Assembly: GCA_914767715.1 (NCBI GenBank)
Contig: OU612069.1
Location: 24,053,387 to 24,117,386 of the forward strand
Length of the DNA stretch: 64,000 nt
Direction of reading: 5' to 3'
Origin: Membranipora membranacea
Taxonomy: Eukaryota; Bryozoa; Gymnolaemata; Cheilostomatida; Membraniporidae
Positions 35,640 through 48,599 of this stretch are shown in pieces (position 1 is the first letter of the stretch; each line of letters opens with the position of its first letter). The position numbers and the translations under genes are program-made. The notes under the pieces were generated by a model. That model made no database searches. It had not been told where the DNA came from and saw nothing but the letters and a program-made list of their open reading frames with translations.

Positions 35640-35912
35640 TAATCAATAATTGTCTACATGACCCCCAAATTTACATCGCACATAGTGACTTGGCAATATA
35701 CTATGATTTTTGAAGGAGAAGGTCTTCTCGAAATCAATTATGGTCTACATAACCCCCAAATTTACATCGCACAAAGTGACTTGGCAATATACTATGATTT
35801 TTCAATGAGTAGGTCTTCTCGAAATCAATTATCATCTACATGACCTCCAAGTTTACATCACTCAAAATGACTTGGCAATATACCATGATTTTTCAAGAAG
35901 AATGTCTGATTA
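35640..35912. repeat. 91-bp tandem repeat, three copies
   Basis: Landmarks TCTACATGACC/TCTACATAACC, CCAAATTTACATC, GACTTGGCAATATAC and TATGATTTTT recur at 91-bp spacing (for example the TCTACAT words at about 35653, 35744 and 35835). The third copy is more diverged. Confidence 0.88.
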
Positions 35913-37297
35913 AATAATGGCTTCTATTAATCTTTGTTTTCCTCGATAGTTGGATGAAGCCGAATTTCCGAAAGAACAGTGACCAATAAATCAATGATAT
36001 TGAACTTTAAACAATGTGTACTACATGATATTGATTCATCTTTACAATCATGATTACATTTGGTCATTCACATTAAAGCAGTGTATTTTCTTAACTACCC
36101 CTAGCTAATTGTAATGAAAGTACAAAGCAGAAGAATCATGTCATATTATGCTATGCTGACCATCTAGCATAGATTATCAAAGGGACACCGAGGCTATGGC
36201 TATTTTTAAGCAGTTTGAAAGATGCATATTTGTAATTAATAGTTTTACCCGCCAAATGATATGGTACCCCTCTGCCTATGACAGCTATAAGGTCTCGACA
36301 CAGACCTATTGACATCTCCCCCTCTCTTGCCATTGTCAATATTTGTCAGATATTCCAAAATTTTTCATAGTCAATATGATTCACAACTCAAATGTAAAGC
36401 TTGGTTCACTTGACATGGCCTAGTGAAAATGTCTTGTGGCATAAAATTTCACCATTGCAGAAAACACTTAGTATTGATATATTGTTAGCAGGCATTGAGA
36501 TTAGATTGTTTTTGCAATTTACTACAATTCTTGTTTCTGGGGTGACTTGTTACTGGAGTTGTTATATGAGGGGCAGAATAATAAAAATTGCAGACATTGC
36601 AACATTGACCGAAAGTTTTCAAAAAGAAGTAAGCCTACCCAACACCCACATTTTTTTGCAACACAGGGTAAATAAACAAATGATTTTTGATATATTTTCA
36701 AGGAGGTGGCTACGCAATTCATGGTAGCAATCATCAAACTTTTCTCATGAAAAAAAGTCATCATCATAAATGACAGGATAAAATGATGCTGAAAGATTAG
36801 AGTTGTTTCAGGCCTATTGAATTGTCAAACATTACAAATAATCCCTCTCTTGAGTCGATCGAGGTGAGATGATATTACTATTTTCATTGTCATACTTGAG
36901 TCAAACACACAATTAAGTTATAATTATACACTCCCAATGTGAATGGTTCTTATTATATCATATTATATCATCGCTACTTACATTAACTGCTAGTTACATT
37001 GTTGCAGGTTTATAATTGCTACTTTAGTCCTATAAAATCTGATACCTGGGCCATCAAACACCATTCCACGGCCACACTTCTTCAGCAAAGGTTGATTCAG
37101 ATTTTCTCAGCACATTTAAAGGTTTGAATCTACTTTAAAACTTAGATTTTTTTCTACACTTCTTTTGCATCAAATTATGTTATTATTTTCAGCACAATGT
37201 TGACTTTTTTAGAATTGTATTTTGTCATTTCACCTTCAGATTTTGATGTATGTTGCACATGTTGAAGCCCATTAATTTTACTAATTTTCACTTTTAG
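35913..37297. other. Gene-free stretch upstream of the first Cys-rich gene
   Basis: No coding exon is found. The bases just before 37298 read CTTTTAG, a good 3' splice acceptor. So a non-coding 5' exon, or a trans-splicing event, is likely, but no matching upstream exon can be proven. Confidence 0.5.
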
Positions 37298-38902
37298 ATG
37301 TTGATGTATAGCAGTCTCACCCTCTGCCTTGGATTCCTCCTCATTGAATCTGCTGGTGAGTTTATTTTTACTGATAATATTACTGATACTATTACTGATT
37401 ACTATTACTGATTGGACAATGACCATGAATAAATGAATGCATCTAATTGAAAGCATAAAAAACTATGTTTCATGTCTGTGACATGTTTTTTTAAAATCTA
37501 GCTTTTATGTTACGAAGGTCAGTGCTACCGAATCGCCTACTGTGGTCTCATTTGTCTTAAGCAAACGTTATTTTTTGTATTTCAGTCTCCACTTCAGGCT
37601 CGTCATGTCAGTGTCAGCAGAATGGTAACACATATGAGCCTCAGTCGGCAGATGACTGTACAACTTTCCTGCAGATATCAGATAACACAGGACCTATCAA
37701 ACAAATCTGTCCTCCCGGTACCAAGTTTGATCTAGATGTTTGTGTGTGTAACATAGCATCACTTGTGACCTGTCCAGTCAACTGTGGATTAAGTAAGTAA
37801 TGCATCATGAAAACATTTTTTGTGTAATTGATTTGCGACATACAAAAAATTGCTACATTATTGATTGTATTACTATCACTAACTATGAAAATTATGAGTA
37901 AACTCGGCTTGTAAAATATAGCGAAGCTGCCTTGCATGCAAAACAGGGTTATGAAATAAACGACAATATTAATGTTTGCAGTCATCATTTTGTCCATGAT
38001 ATTTCTGCACATAAATTACCAGGTAAAATACAGAAAGACCAGAAAAACTCTTCTCCCACTGTCTGCTAAAAAGTAAATTAAAGTTTTGGGAGTTATCGAA
38101 CCGAAAACTCTTTTGTTCTTTGAAGCATGAACCTAAATTCAGTTTTGGATTCATTGCTTCTGCATTGGCGCTAAACCACTTTAATGTAATATTTTATGAA
38201 CCATTTTATTCCCTGTGTCCTGCAACTACATTAATGTTTTCAGAAGGTTATTTGTCAAACCTTTTTCTGACCGGCAACTGTATGGGGGATTTCCCAAATA
38301 GCAAATATTGATACGAGTAAAGGCTTCAATTACGCTATAAAACATATTTTTACTTCTACAGATTCATGTACATGCGCTGCATTCGGAAACTTCTATCAAC
38401 CAATCTCATCAGATGGGTGTCACTCCTTCAATCAGTACACTGACAGAGCCAACCCAGGAGCTGGTACCATTCAGAATTGTCCTGCTAATACAGTGTTCGA
38501 TCCAGAGTTGTGTGTATGCGCCGATCCTGGCTCGACCACATGTGAGAGTGGCTGTGGTATGACTGTAATGTAAATCAACATGTCATGGTATGTAATTTTC
38601 ATTGTCAGACTCAAGATCGGGTCTTTATCATTCATATAAAATTTTTACACACTGATTCCTTTAACACCAGGAAGTTCTGCTTATCATAGCAATTACTTGT
38701 TTTTTTGATATCTGCAATTTTTTGGTTTTAAAGGACCCTTAAACAGGATCATCATTCAGAAGGATTGCGCATCAGTAAAAGCAAATGTTTTGACGGTTAT
38801 CGAGCATGGGCACTTATAAAGTAACAGGGTCAGTCAAGTGAGGATTACAGTAGATCATTATCATTAATATTTATTTTTACAGGCACTGAGGGACCTGGAT
38901 GA
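37298..38902 (+). CDS. Secreted protein with two eight-cysteine modules (159 aa)
   Basis: Exons are 37298-37355, 37586-37792, 38362-38556 and 38883-38902. They sum to 480 bases with every junction in phase 1. Exon 1 encodes a signal peptide (MLMYSSLTLCLGFLLIESA). Exons 2 and 3 each encode one module of about 65 residues with eight Cys: C-x-C near the start, a DC or GC after about 15 residues, C-P-x(2)-T-x-F-D in the middle, then C-V-C and two final Cys. Exon 4 adds GTEGPG and the stop. AATAAA lies at 39004. The CPxGTxFD-then-Cys layout recalls chitin-binding peritrophin-like (CBM14) domains, but I cannot assign it firmly. It is probably an extracellular, mucus- or matrix-associated protein (inference). 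ATG is the first base after a CTTTTAG acceptor. It belongs to the same family as the genes at 42728-44494 and 51023-52183. Confidence 0.85.
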
Positions 38903-40343
38903 GTCAGCAGTCTACTAATTATAAATACTACAACTCGATGAATATTGTCACTGTTGTTTTAAATTAACGAACCATTTTTTAATGTACCTACAAGATGGTA
39001 TAAAATAAATTAGCAACAATTTACTCTTCCCTGTTTTAATTTCTCTACTTATTATATGCTACACCATAGACAAAACACACAATACTAGACGAAACACATC
39101 AAAACGTATAAAAAGTTTCCTCATTAAATAGTGTGACTCAATGAAATCTCACCGTGGTAGTAAAGTCAATGATGCATAGCGCATGAATGAAAATCAATAA
39201 AAATTCATGTGAGTTTGTATTGTGGGCCTGCTGAATTTATCTCACTATTATTTATCTAGTTATTTAACTACATATGTGGTCAGAGACTTGTTTACCTGTC
39301 CATGTAAAGAAGCAACACCGATGGTGCGTATGAAAGAAATGAATCAAATTATGATTCAGAGAAGAATGCAGAATTGCCAGCTTACAAAGCATCATTAAAA
39401 ATTGTCATAGAAGTGATTAGACAGGTTAATCCTGCCAAGGTTTTACCTTGGTCTAGCTTTGTTGTTTTGTGCTGCTGCAAAGAATCAGAGCGTATCGTTG
39501 AATAGTTAAATGGCTAAATTTAGTAATACTTCTGATGATGAGCAGTTTCAATAAATAGTATGTCGGACAGCCCTTCCTGTTTCATGAAAACTGGTACGAC
39601 TGGGTTAGTAAATTTAAGACTTCTTCGATTCTTACTACTGATTAGGGAGAAGTCCACTGCTGTGGGATCACTAGTTGCACTTAAAAATTCGGCAGACTCA
39701 GAGCAGTTTACTTTACAGCTTCTTACAATATATCAACCTTAAAAAAGACAAAGAATAAGAATTAATAATGAATAACCAGCCCAATACATATAGGCATATC
39801 AATGTAGACACATACCAACCATACAAGTCATATTTGTGATGGTTATAAATAGAATTGGGTGGTCTAGCCTGTTGTCACAATTTTTGTTGTTTAGGGGGGG
39901 GGGGGTCTATCCAGCTTGATAAGACAGTGGTGGTCATTCAACCATGAGTTGCTAGATTAAAATGATGCATTAACTACTCCAATACACAATATGAGATTGT
40001 ATTTTGTATGGTGTAAAATGAATTCCCAGAGTGCAATTTTAGATTTGATCTCAGAGGGAAATCCGAAATGATATTATAATACTGATGGGAATCAAAGCAC
40101 TGTTAGTTGTGATGATTGAGCAGAAATAGTTTCACACCCAGACTCTCATCCAACAGCCAGAAGGCTTTTATACACTTTGTATTGCATTGCGGGGAGATGA
40201 CATTCTTCCACCAATACAATACAAGAAGATTTTATTTGGTGGGGATTAATCTTATATGACAGTAAAGTTGTGCTCAGGTAGTTGGTGATGATTGGTATTA
40301 TGCCTTTCAAGCTTACAATGATTTGTATAAATACACATTAAAA
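38903..40343. other. 3' UTR and gene-free stretch
   Basis: A polyadenylation signal AATAAA is at 39004-39009, about 100 bases after the stop codon. A G run occurs at about 39893-39904. No further gene is seen. Confidence 0.5.
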
Positions 40344-40507
40344 TGGGCCATGTAAGGCCAATAACCCTAGGCGATTGGTGCCGCAGGAGTTGTGGATTCA
40401 AGTCCCATTTGGGGTGTTTTCAATGTTGATTGACCCGGCCTCCAACACCCTGAGGTGTATACCCCTCCTGTATACTTGTCTTCTGACTGACTCATGGAAA
40501 TACATGT
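40344..40507 (+). mobile_element. tRNA-derived SINE-like copy 1
   Basis: The segment begins GGGCCATGTAAGGCCAATAA, contains a box-B-like GGATTCAAGTCCC near 40394, and has a tail CACCCTGAGGTGTATACC that recurs in copy 2. It ends at AATACATG. Box A is poorly kept. The family is inferred from the two-copy comparison and the Pol III box. Confidence 0.6.
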
Positions 40508-40574
40508 GACAGCATGGAAGACATAATACAATCTGGAAAAACAGCTTAACCCACTACAAGAGGTTTCAGCAAAG

Positions 40575-40868
40575 GGCCATGTAAGGCCAATAACCCTAAA
40601 TCATATGCTGATTTCATAGGGTGGCAATGGTGGAAATGTATGTGCTGTGGGATATGAGAACACAACTCCGAGTAGTGAATAGCAGGCGTGCCATCAGCCC
40701 ACTATTTTTTGGAGGCGGTGAGATGGCGCACTTGATATTCACTGCTAGGCGATCGGTGCTGGAGGAGTTGTGGGTTCGAGTCCCATTGGGGGAGCTTTCA
40801 AGGTAGATTGTTCAAGCCCCCAGCACCCTCGGGTGTATACCTCTGGTCTGTGAGCAGATAAATACATG
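40575..40868 (+). mobile_element. tRNA-derived SINE-like copy 2
   Basis: The first word GGGCCATGTAAGGCCAATAA of copy 1 recurs at about 40576. The body from about 40691 holds CTAGGCGATCGGTGC, a good box B (GGTTCGAGTCC at 40773-40783), CACCCTCGGGTGTATACC and the end AAATACATG. The 61-codon open frame across it is the usual artefact of a tRNA-like region. Confidence 0.65.
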
Positions 40869-42727
40869 CAAAAAAGTAATTATCGCATCAGGAACCTATC
40901 AATACCACATGTTGTTACAAAAAAATACCAGTGAGTCAGCCTTAGTGATTACCTCTACCTTGAATATATCATCGAGGCTACAAGATGAGGAAAGAGACTC
41001 TCTCCAACTTACAGCAGATTCAGGCTATACAAACATATCCTAGATGCAGATATGGGAAATGTGCAGTTGAACGCCACCGAAGATATATTGTTCGCTTCAC
41101 TGAAAGTACATTTATATATGTTATAATACTTTCAGTGAAATTAATGTGACAGAGAGTGACTGCCTATCGTTGCTTTCTGCAGGCTTCCATAATAAAAGGG
41201 TCACAACTATCACTCATCTGCTGCCAATAGTGTTTCTGCACCGCAGGATGTCTTGTATATGTAGTCAGCAATAAATCAAAACTTTGGTCGTAGATAAAAC
41301 TGCATAATAAAAATTGACAAAAAATAGATGTTTTTTTTACTTAATTTGAGTTTTGGTGCATGTGAGGCTAAATTTGTCATCTTTTCAAGTTATGACAAGA
41401 TCAATATTCAACCTGTAAAGTTTTTGCCCTGTCCATGCAGTTCTTCAACCACTTAATTTGTTTACTTCAATCATCCTGTATTCCTAACTGATTGTGGGTT
41501 AGTCAGAAAACAGCATATTACACTCCCCCTTCCTAAAGGGGCACACCCAGTCATCGTAATTATCATTCATGTCTTTCTTTTCTTAATTTTGAATATGAAA
41601 GTCAGCAGAAAAGAAAGGAATTGTGGTACCACAAATAAGGGGAAGACAACCAGTATGTCCTGATTAGTCCGACATGTCATGGTGCAGCGAAATTTTATCT
41701 TGCAGATTTTCTTGCTGTCGTAGATTCATATAAAAGAAAGTCATATGTTGCTGCATACAACTTTACCTATATATATATATATATATATATATGGATTGAC
41801 TACCAGAAATTTTGGAGTTTCAAACTAAGATATTTTTCCACCTTACCTAGTCATGGTTGTTCTTGTTAAGGACATATTTAGGGGAGAAAGCAAAATAGTT
41901 TGCATATTATACTTCTGGTAGCTTAACCTTGTAGGTTCGATCTGATCCAAAGTCTTGGTTGTATTTGGAAGGTTCGGCTCGTACAGGCTGAATAGGAGCA
42001 ATCAAATTAGTTAGCGTCAGGAAGCAAGACCGCTGTAGGCAAATGCTTTTATAGTAGAAGCTGATTATTGCATTTTTCGGTCTCTATGCCACAGACATAG
42101 AAAACTATTACAAAAATTAAGCAATATGAACCGTGGCAAATAATTTTCATAACAATATGGAGACAACCACTAATTTTAGATCAGGCAGATAGTTGAGATA
42201 GTCATACGCCACTGCTTCTCCCTTGCTCACATACATTTCACAACATTTACCCCTCTAGCTACATGACCTGGATGTGATACTAGGTAGATATGATCATCAA
42301 AATAACATGTCAATTTATTTTTCAAAAAGATTGCAAAATAATCTGATTATCTAAAATATTAATCACATAAAGATCAATTTAATTATAATCTTATCATCTA
42401 GTATTGTGTTTTTCCTCTTCTTCGATTAATATCAAGATTGTGAAATCTAAGAGCAATATGAATTTTTTTAGGGATACCTTGATAATATATTATCTGCACC
42501 AGTGAACAAACTTCACTAGATGATTGATCACTGATAAAGGAAAAATTGTGAGAAAAAGTATCCAGCAATTTTTTACATCATAAAGAATCTCATTTTCATT
42601 CACTATTGATCTTTTCAAAATTTCGAAAATTGAGAGAGAAGAAATTGACCATCTGCTCGGCAGTGTAGAGATCTTTTCTTCATCATCTGAATTGCCGATG
42701 CATAGCCATGGTACATATTGGAGGTTA
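40869..42727. other. Gene-free stretch with a TA microsatellite
   Basis: A TA repeat lies at about 41769-41792. Otherwise this is AT-rich sequence without exons. The part next to 42728 should be the 3' UTR of the minus-strand mucin gene. Confidence 0.5.
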
Positions 42728-44494
42728 TTACTGACACATAGCAGGGCATGTGGTAGTAAACGCACATGTGCAGACTGACACATCAAACTTAGTACCTGCT
42801 GCACAGGGGAATGTTGCTAATCCAACTGGATCTCCACTGACTAATGATTGGGTGAATGATTCACAACTATCAGCACTCACAGGTCGATAGAAGCTTCCAA
42901 AGGCTGAGCATTCACATGAATCTGCGGATAGAAAATATACACAGATATGGGGGTACCAGTGAAATAAAGGTTAGGTTTTGTAATAATTTTGAACAGTGTT
43001 CCATGATTTACAAAGTGAAGAAAATGTGCAAAAATACCTGGTGGTGCAGCTGTTGTTGTTGGTATGGTTGTTGTTGGTGTGGTAGTTGTTGGTGTTGTTG
43101 TTGTTGGTGTAGTTGTCGTTGGTGTGGTGGTTGTTGGTGTAGTTGTAGTTGGTGTGGTGGTTGTTGGTGTGGTTGTTGTTGGTGTGGTAGTTGTTGGTGT
43201 TGTTGTTGTTGGTGTGGTGGTTGTTGGTGTTGTTGTCGTCGGTGTGGTGGTTGTTGGTGTAGTTGTAGTTGGTGTGGTGGTTGTTGGTGTAGTTGTTGTT
43301 GGTGTGGTTGTTGTTGGTGTGGTTGTTGTTGGTGTAGTTGTTGTAGGTATTTGACACATGTTAGGGCATGTATTGGTGAATGCGCATGTGCAGACTGATA
43401 CATCAAACTTAGTACCTGCTGCACAGGGGAATGTTCCTATTCCAACTAAATCTCCACTGAATAATGACTGGGTGAATGATTCACAATCATCTGCGCTAAC
43501 TGGTCGATAGAAGCTTCCGAATGCGGAGCATTCACATGAATCTGTTGGGAGAAGTAAAAATTAGATATGAAACCACTATTTCAGATAATATTGTGATTAT
43601 AAATGTTTTTCAGCAGAAAATAACATAAAATAATTGTCATAAAAGTGTAGCCAGAATAAAAGAATATATTTAAGCTAACCTGGCGGTGTGGTTGTTGTTG
43701 GTGTGGTGGTTGTTGGTGTGGTTGTCGTTGGTGTGGTTGTTGTTGGTGTGGTGGTTGTTGGGGTGGTAGTTGTAGGTGTGGTTGTTGTTGGTGTGGTTGT
43801 TGTCAGTGTTGTTGTTGTTAGAGTTGTTGTTGTTGGTGTGGTTGTTGTTGGTGTGGTTGTTGTTGGTGTGGTTGTTGTTGGTGTGGTAGTTGTAGGTGTG
43901 GTTGTTGTCGGCGTCGTTGTTGTTGGTGTTGTAGTTGTAGGTGTGGTTGTTGTTGGTGTGGTTGTTGTTGGTGTTGTTGTTGTTGAAGTGGTTGTTGTAG
44001 GTGTTGTTGTTGTTGGTGTGGTTGTTGTCGGTGTTGTCGTTGTTTGAATTCCACAGCCTGCTGGGCATGTCACTCTTGACGCAAAATTACACACACATAT
44101 ATTGACATCAAAGGCTGTCCCAGGAGGACACGCCAGTTGAAAAGTTTCCTGTTGAAAAGTCGTGCACATTGTGTCTGAGTTAACTTCATATGTATTCCCA
44201 AAAGCATTGCATGTGCAGGCTGAGCAGACATCTAAAACAATCATTGAATGTTTAGGATATACATCAACCCAGAAAACCTGCAATATGCAAAACTCCATGT
44301 CTCAACAGTGTGGCTCATGCTTGTGAGTCTCCTCTTATCAAAGATCAGTGTGGTTTTTGTTAGCATTTCTTGAGCTTGTTACTTGTTATAACAGTAAAAT
44401 AGTTTGCTTAATTTTATGATTCCATTCAAAACAACTCACTTATCATGTATGCAGAGCAGATCAGCAAACATAGAACAATAGTTTTGAGTACCAT
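42728..44494 (-). CDS. Secreted mucin-like protein, three Cys modules with two Thr/Pro linkers (434 aa)
   Basis: Minus-strand exons are 44494-44440, 44231-43680, 43541-43038 and 42921-42728. They sum to 1305 bases, with all junctions in phase 1. Exon 1 is a signal peptide ([18 protein letters not shown]). Exons 2, 3 and 4 each begin with an eight-Cys module (for example [19 protein letters not shown], then [14 protein letters not shown]). Modules 2 and 3 are nearly identical. Exons 2 and 3 end in long TTTTP tracts, about 24 and 18 repeats, which are expected to be heavily O-glycosylated. Stop is TAA at 42730-42728. The architecture Cys module-mucin-Cys module-mucin-Cys module suggests a gel-forming or chitin/matrix-binding mucin such as in cuticle, gut lining or mucus (inference). 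The ATG again directly follows a splice acceptor (CTTGTAG). Open frames reading VVVVG or NNNHT over the linkers are shadows. Confidence 0.87.
43053..43345. repeat. 15-bp coding minisatellite, second mucin linker
   Basis: On the + strand the array reads as imperfect GTTGTTGTTGGTGTG-like units; on the coding strand each 15 bases encode TTTTP. Synonymous changes at third positions (GTA, GTC, GTG, GTT) are common while the amino acids hardly change, so the peptide sequence appears to be under selection. Confidence 0.88.
43684..44042. repeat. 15-bp coding minisatellite, first mucin linker
   Basis: About 24 units encode TTTTP, with single S and two L variants at the fifth position. Third-position variation is high, as in the other linker. 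Copy number is likely to vary between individuals. Confidence 0.88.
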
Positions 44495-47400
44495 CTACAA
44501 GCAAATAAGTACAGATTTATTTAAAACGTGATCTTAAGGTCATTAAGGATACCCTTTTTAAGGTTAGCAGAAAAGGCGTAAGGGAGATATGACGGCAGAA
44601 TTAAAATAAAAAAAATTTCCAGTTTCAAAGAAAGATACAAATATAATCTCCAGCATACATTTTCGGTCCTGAACCAAAGCCTGAAGTGAGCAATACTAAT
44701 ATGGAAATTTTTTTGTTGTTACATGTAATGAATAGCAAATGTAGGTTCACCCTGGCAAACTCTGCACTTCCATTCAAAGTACTTATCTGATGTTGTGCTT
44801 AGTTATCAAACTCAACCATTTTCACTTCCAAGGTACTATCTCATAAAAGTACTCTGGTATCATTAGATTGAATTGGCTAGATTGATGTTTCTGGTTTTTG
44901 AAAACTTAGGTTTTGCACCCAAAATTATAACTTTTTTTTTAATGTTTCTTTGCTTCAAGAGCTCTTTATTTAAAAGACAAGAGGACTTCTTCATGGGGAA
45001 ATAGTAGCTTTTAAAACCATGGAGACAGATTGAACAAATAGATTTTAAAAATTCAATTTAAGATGTCAAATATTAAGCCTCGTATTCCCTGAATGATGAG
45101 TACCAGGAATGATTGTAAATAGTATTTACCGACCTTGCTCCTAGGCTATCACAGGTTGCTAGCTCCTATTATTACCTTCAATATAACACCAACTCTGAAT
45201 GACTGACAGAGGATAAAGCTTCCTTTTATAGTCCTGAATATCTGTGCACCTGCTGCTAATGTTAATCTCAAACATCACATAACTATACCCAATTAGCTAT
45301 AAGATCCACAGGTGTTTGAAGGTCATGAACTCACTTTGTCGTGCTCAAAGTTTCGGCAGAACAACAGAATAAAAGAATAACAAAAATAACCTTTCTAAGC
45401 ATCAAATTAATTGTAGATGAACAAGAGGATGGAATTTTGAGTGATTGTAGTTTGTTGCATGGGTGTAAACAACTGACTTCGTCAACTCACTCAAGTGTCA
45501 TGCACAACGTCATACCCCTGTATAATATTTTGTCTACAGACTCAAACTCATTTAAATTATGATGTACTGAAAGTGAAAGTGAGCCCTTTAGATTTGGTAA
45601 AATAGGTCATTTGATAATCTCCATGCAAGATGTTCTTCAGTACTATGATCATCCATGGAGACAAAATAAAACATACAGATTCTATAGAAAATAAGTTTTT
45701 GAAGACATAACTTAATGAGGTTAGTTAGTCTGCCAAAGTGTCATTTTCATTCAATGCTGTGTATATGTTAAAAATTCAGAAATAAGAGAGTTGTTACAAG
45801 AGTAGCGCAAACATGAAGCAATTTGCATTTTTTATTCCCAGGCTGACACTTGACCGTGCATTGTGCTTGGCTTTACTCTAAGCTTTCAGTTGCCGCTATC
45901 GCGCACGACATCACAAAGTCAACCCTCTATTACATAGTGAACCAACCTGAGTTGACTCTGAAATGACCTATGTATCTCTATTATCGGGCTTTGACTGTAT
46001 GAAAGAGGTCCATGCCCCTGCCAAGGACTTTGACAATTGAAAGAGGTAGAAACTCTCAGAATCCCACAATCAAATGGGTTTATAAGTATACGTTCCGCAA
46101 GACCATTGACACACCTCATTGTTTATTGTCACAAACACAGCACAAGCTATGTAAACAAATTAAGAAAATTGATGATTTAGGCGCAAGTTTAGAGCATGAC
46201 ATGGTATTTAATTTCCAAAATTTGCTTGTTCAGTAGAGGTGAAAGCCCCTAATATCATATTCACAATCTCATATAAGTATATATGTTCCAGACTATGGAC
46301 CTGCCTCATTGTGTATTGTCACTGAGCACACAACAGGCTTCAAAAACAATAACAAAGATGAGTTGTTCATATATTTTAGCATACAGACCGTGGCAGTGAA
46401 TTGAGGAAATATGTTGAACCTTTCTGGGCATCTCCTTAAGTTAGGACAGTGAATAAGGATATTATGAACCAGGCGTCGGATAATTCCAAGGTTTTTATAG
46501 TGTATGCAGCCAAATCCTGCACCAAAAATACTGAGGTTTCATTACAACTCAATCGGTTTCAGAAAGGCAGAGCTGGACAAAGATATATTTTTCACAGCTA
46601 GATTAAAGATTGAGGAAATTGGGAGGTCCCTAGTAGTATATCTAGCATAACATATGGATTCATAAATTCATTTTTTCCAAGTTTAAAATCTCTGTGACCA
46701 TCTTGTGGGGAATGATGACCTGAAACTGAGTTCTGACTATATTTGTTAGAAAACCTTTTATTTGAGAATCCCTTGAGGATGTCGCATTGTCCGCGGTAAA
46801 GTTGTCGCAACTACATATTACAAGCTGGAAAATTGTTGTTGTTTTCTGTCGGTGTTTTCTACTCATGAATGACTTTAAATGTCTTGTAACACTCCATTAT
46901 GTCCTTCTAGTAGTGTTAGTATGTCCTCAAGTTAGTAAGGAGTGAAATTACAACACAGTGTAAAGGTATTTCATGAGCACAAAACGACAACAGAAGACAC
47001 ATATTTTCCGCTTGTTATTATAGTCATTGCAATGATGTTAGCTCCACCCTTACATCATCCTAAAGGAGGGTTTCCGAGATGGAAAGTTTTCTAACAATGT
47101 CATTATTCCTCACAGGATGTTTATAGTGATTTGAAACATAAACCTATAGGTGTAAAAAGACATGGAGAATCAATACATAAATTTGATAAACTTCAAGGGG
47201 CCCCCAATGCCCACAATCTTCATTGAATGCAGTATTTTGATATGGTTCACATTATTTTAAGCTCTTAAAGAGAGCTAAACACATTAAGGGGTTCCTCCCA
47301 TGGTAATCTTAATTAAAAAATCAACCACTTGTATGCCATGTTTGCATTGGATGCAAGCAAATAACTCTCAGATGTGAAAAGCAGGCACACTAATAAAAAC

Positions 47401-48599
47401 CAATAAACTTACATTTTATGGGGGTAATTGAAACCTCCCTCTGTCTCTTAGCATGCTGTTCAAAGCCATGACCAACAGTTGTGGTAAGGTCTCAGAGCCA
47501 TCATTTGATTTTTCGTGATTCATTGTTCCCTTCCACAGCAACCATAGCAGTTACTGAAGGCCATATAAAAGATACTGTAGAACAATTTTGACTAAATATT
47601 ATAAATATTCATACCTGTTTCAAAAAAATATGTGTAGCTGGGATGCACTAAACTGATATAGTGTACATACATTGAGCAGTATATTTGGCTTCATATCGAC
47701 TGCCTCAAGGTTATACTAAAACAAAGATCTGTGTATCTAAGGCAAAATAATCAATATAGTAGGGATACTTGCTGGTTTCTCAATGTAAAGTTTCCAAGGC
47801 ACTGGTAGCATGTCATTTATCGCCGATGACTTTAAATAATTAATACTTTATGGTTTTTACGATACACACTATGTCACACCGTGTCACAAAGTGTCACGCG
47901 GCGTCCTACCGTGTTATACCCCATCATACCTTTTTTATGAATGGGTTATACTAATAACTTCACATGTGAGTCGATGATCAAATTTTTTTAGGTGCATGTA
48001 AGAATCATACTTGAAAGGAAAAATTATAAAAAAGGACGATTGACAAGCTCATCTAATTGGCTTTTTAAATTTACTGCAGACTTTAGTTGGGTTTGGTGTG
48101 TTTGCCATTATAGGTTGATAAAAAAATCTAATCAAGCAATGAGGCTCTATGTATGCAGTAGCATCTGAGATGCTATTCGAGGCGCGGAGCCAAAAAATAA
48201 CTTGGCAGTCAAAGACAGTCAAAGTATGGGCAGAGAAAAAGAAACGTAAACAGACGTTGGTTCAACGCAGCGTGAAAAGACGATAGGTGTTTAATGTCCC
48301 GGAGAAGAACAGGCAAGCTGTTGCAAGCGTCTGATGTTTGATAGATCAGCTGTCAAAGGCAGATGTGAATTTGTGCAAAGGAAGATGAAGTTTGGAATTC
48401 AAAGTGGTGTATGGTTGGCAAGGTTGAGGTTAATTGTGATAGAGGAAATTGGCAACAAAGCAGATCTGATGAGTATACAAAATGTTTGACGGATAGAAAG
48501 TTTGCTTTTTTAAAATGTGGAACAGCATGCTCATTGGGAGCTTCATTGAAAACATTTCTCACAAGCCAGCACTTTTACCACCATCTCTCCACCCACACT
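44495..48599. other. Gene-free stretch
   Basis: Upstream of the mucin gene on the minus strand. No convincing exon is found over about 4 kb on either strand. 47869-47930 has a short series of GTGTCAC/GTGTTA words. Open frames are under 95 codons and show no domain. Confidence 0.5.

Noticed and set aside
42971-43424. Asn/His-, Gln/His- and Val/Gly-rich open frames over the mucin linkers
   Set aside because: They are other-frame readings of the TTTTP minisatellite; only the Thr/Pro frame joins the Cys modules with correct splice phases.
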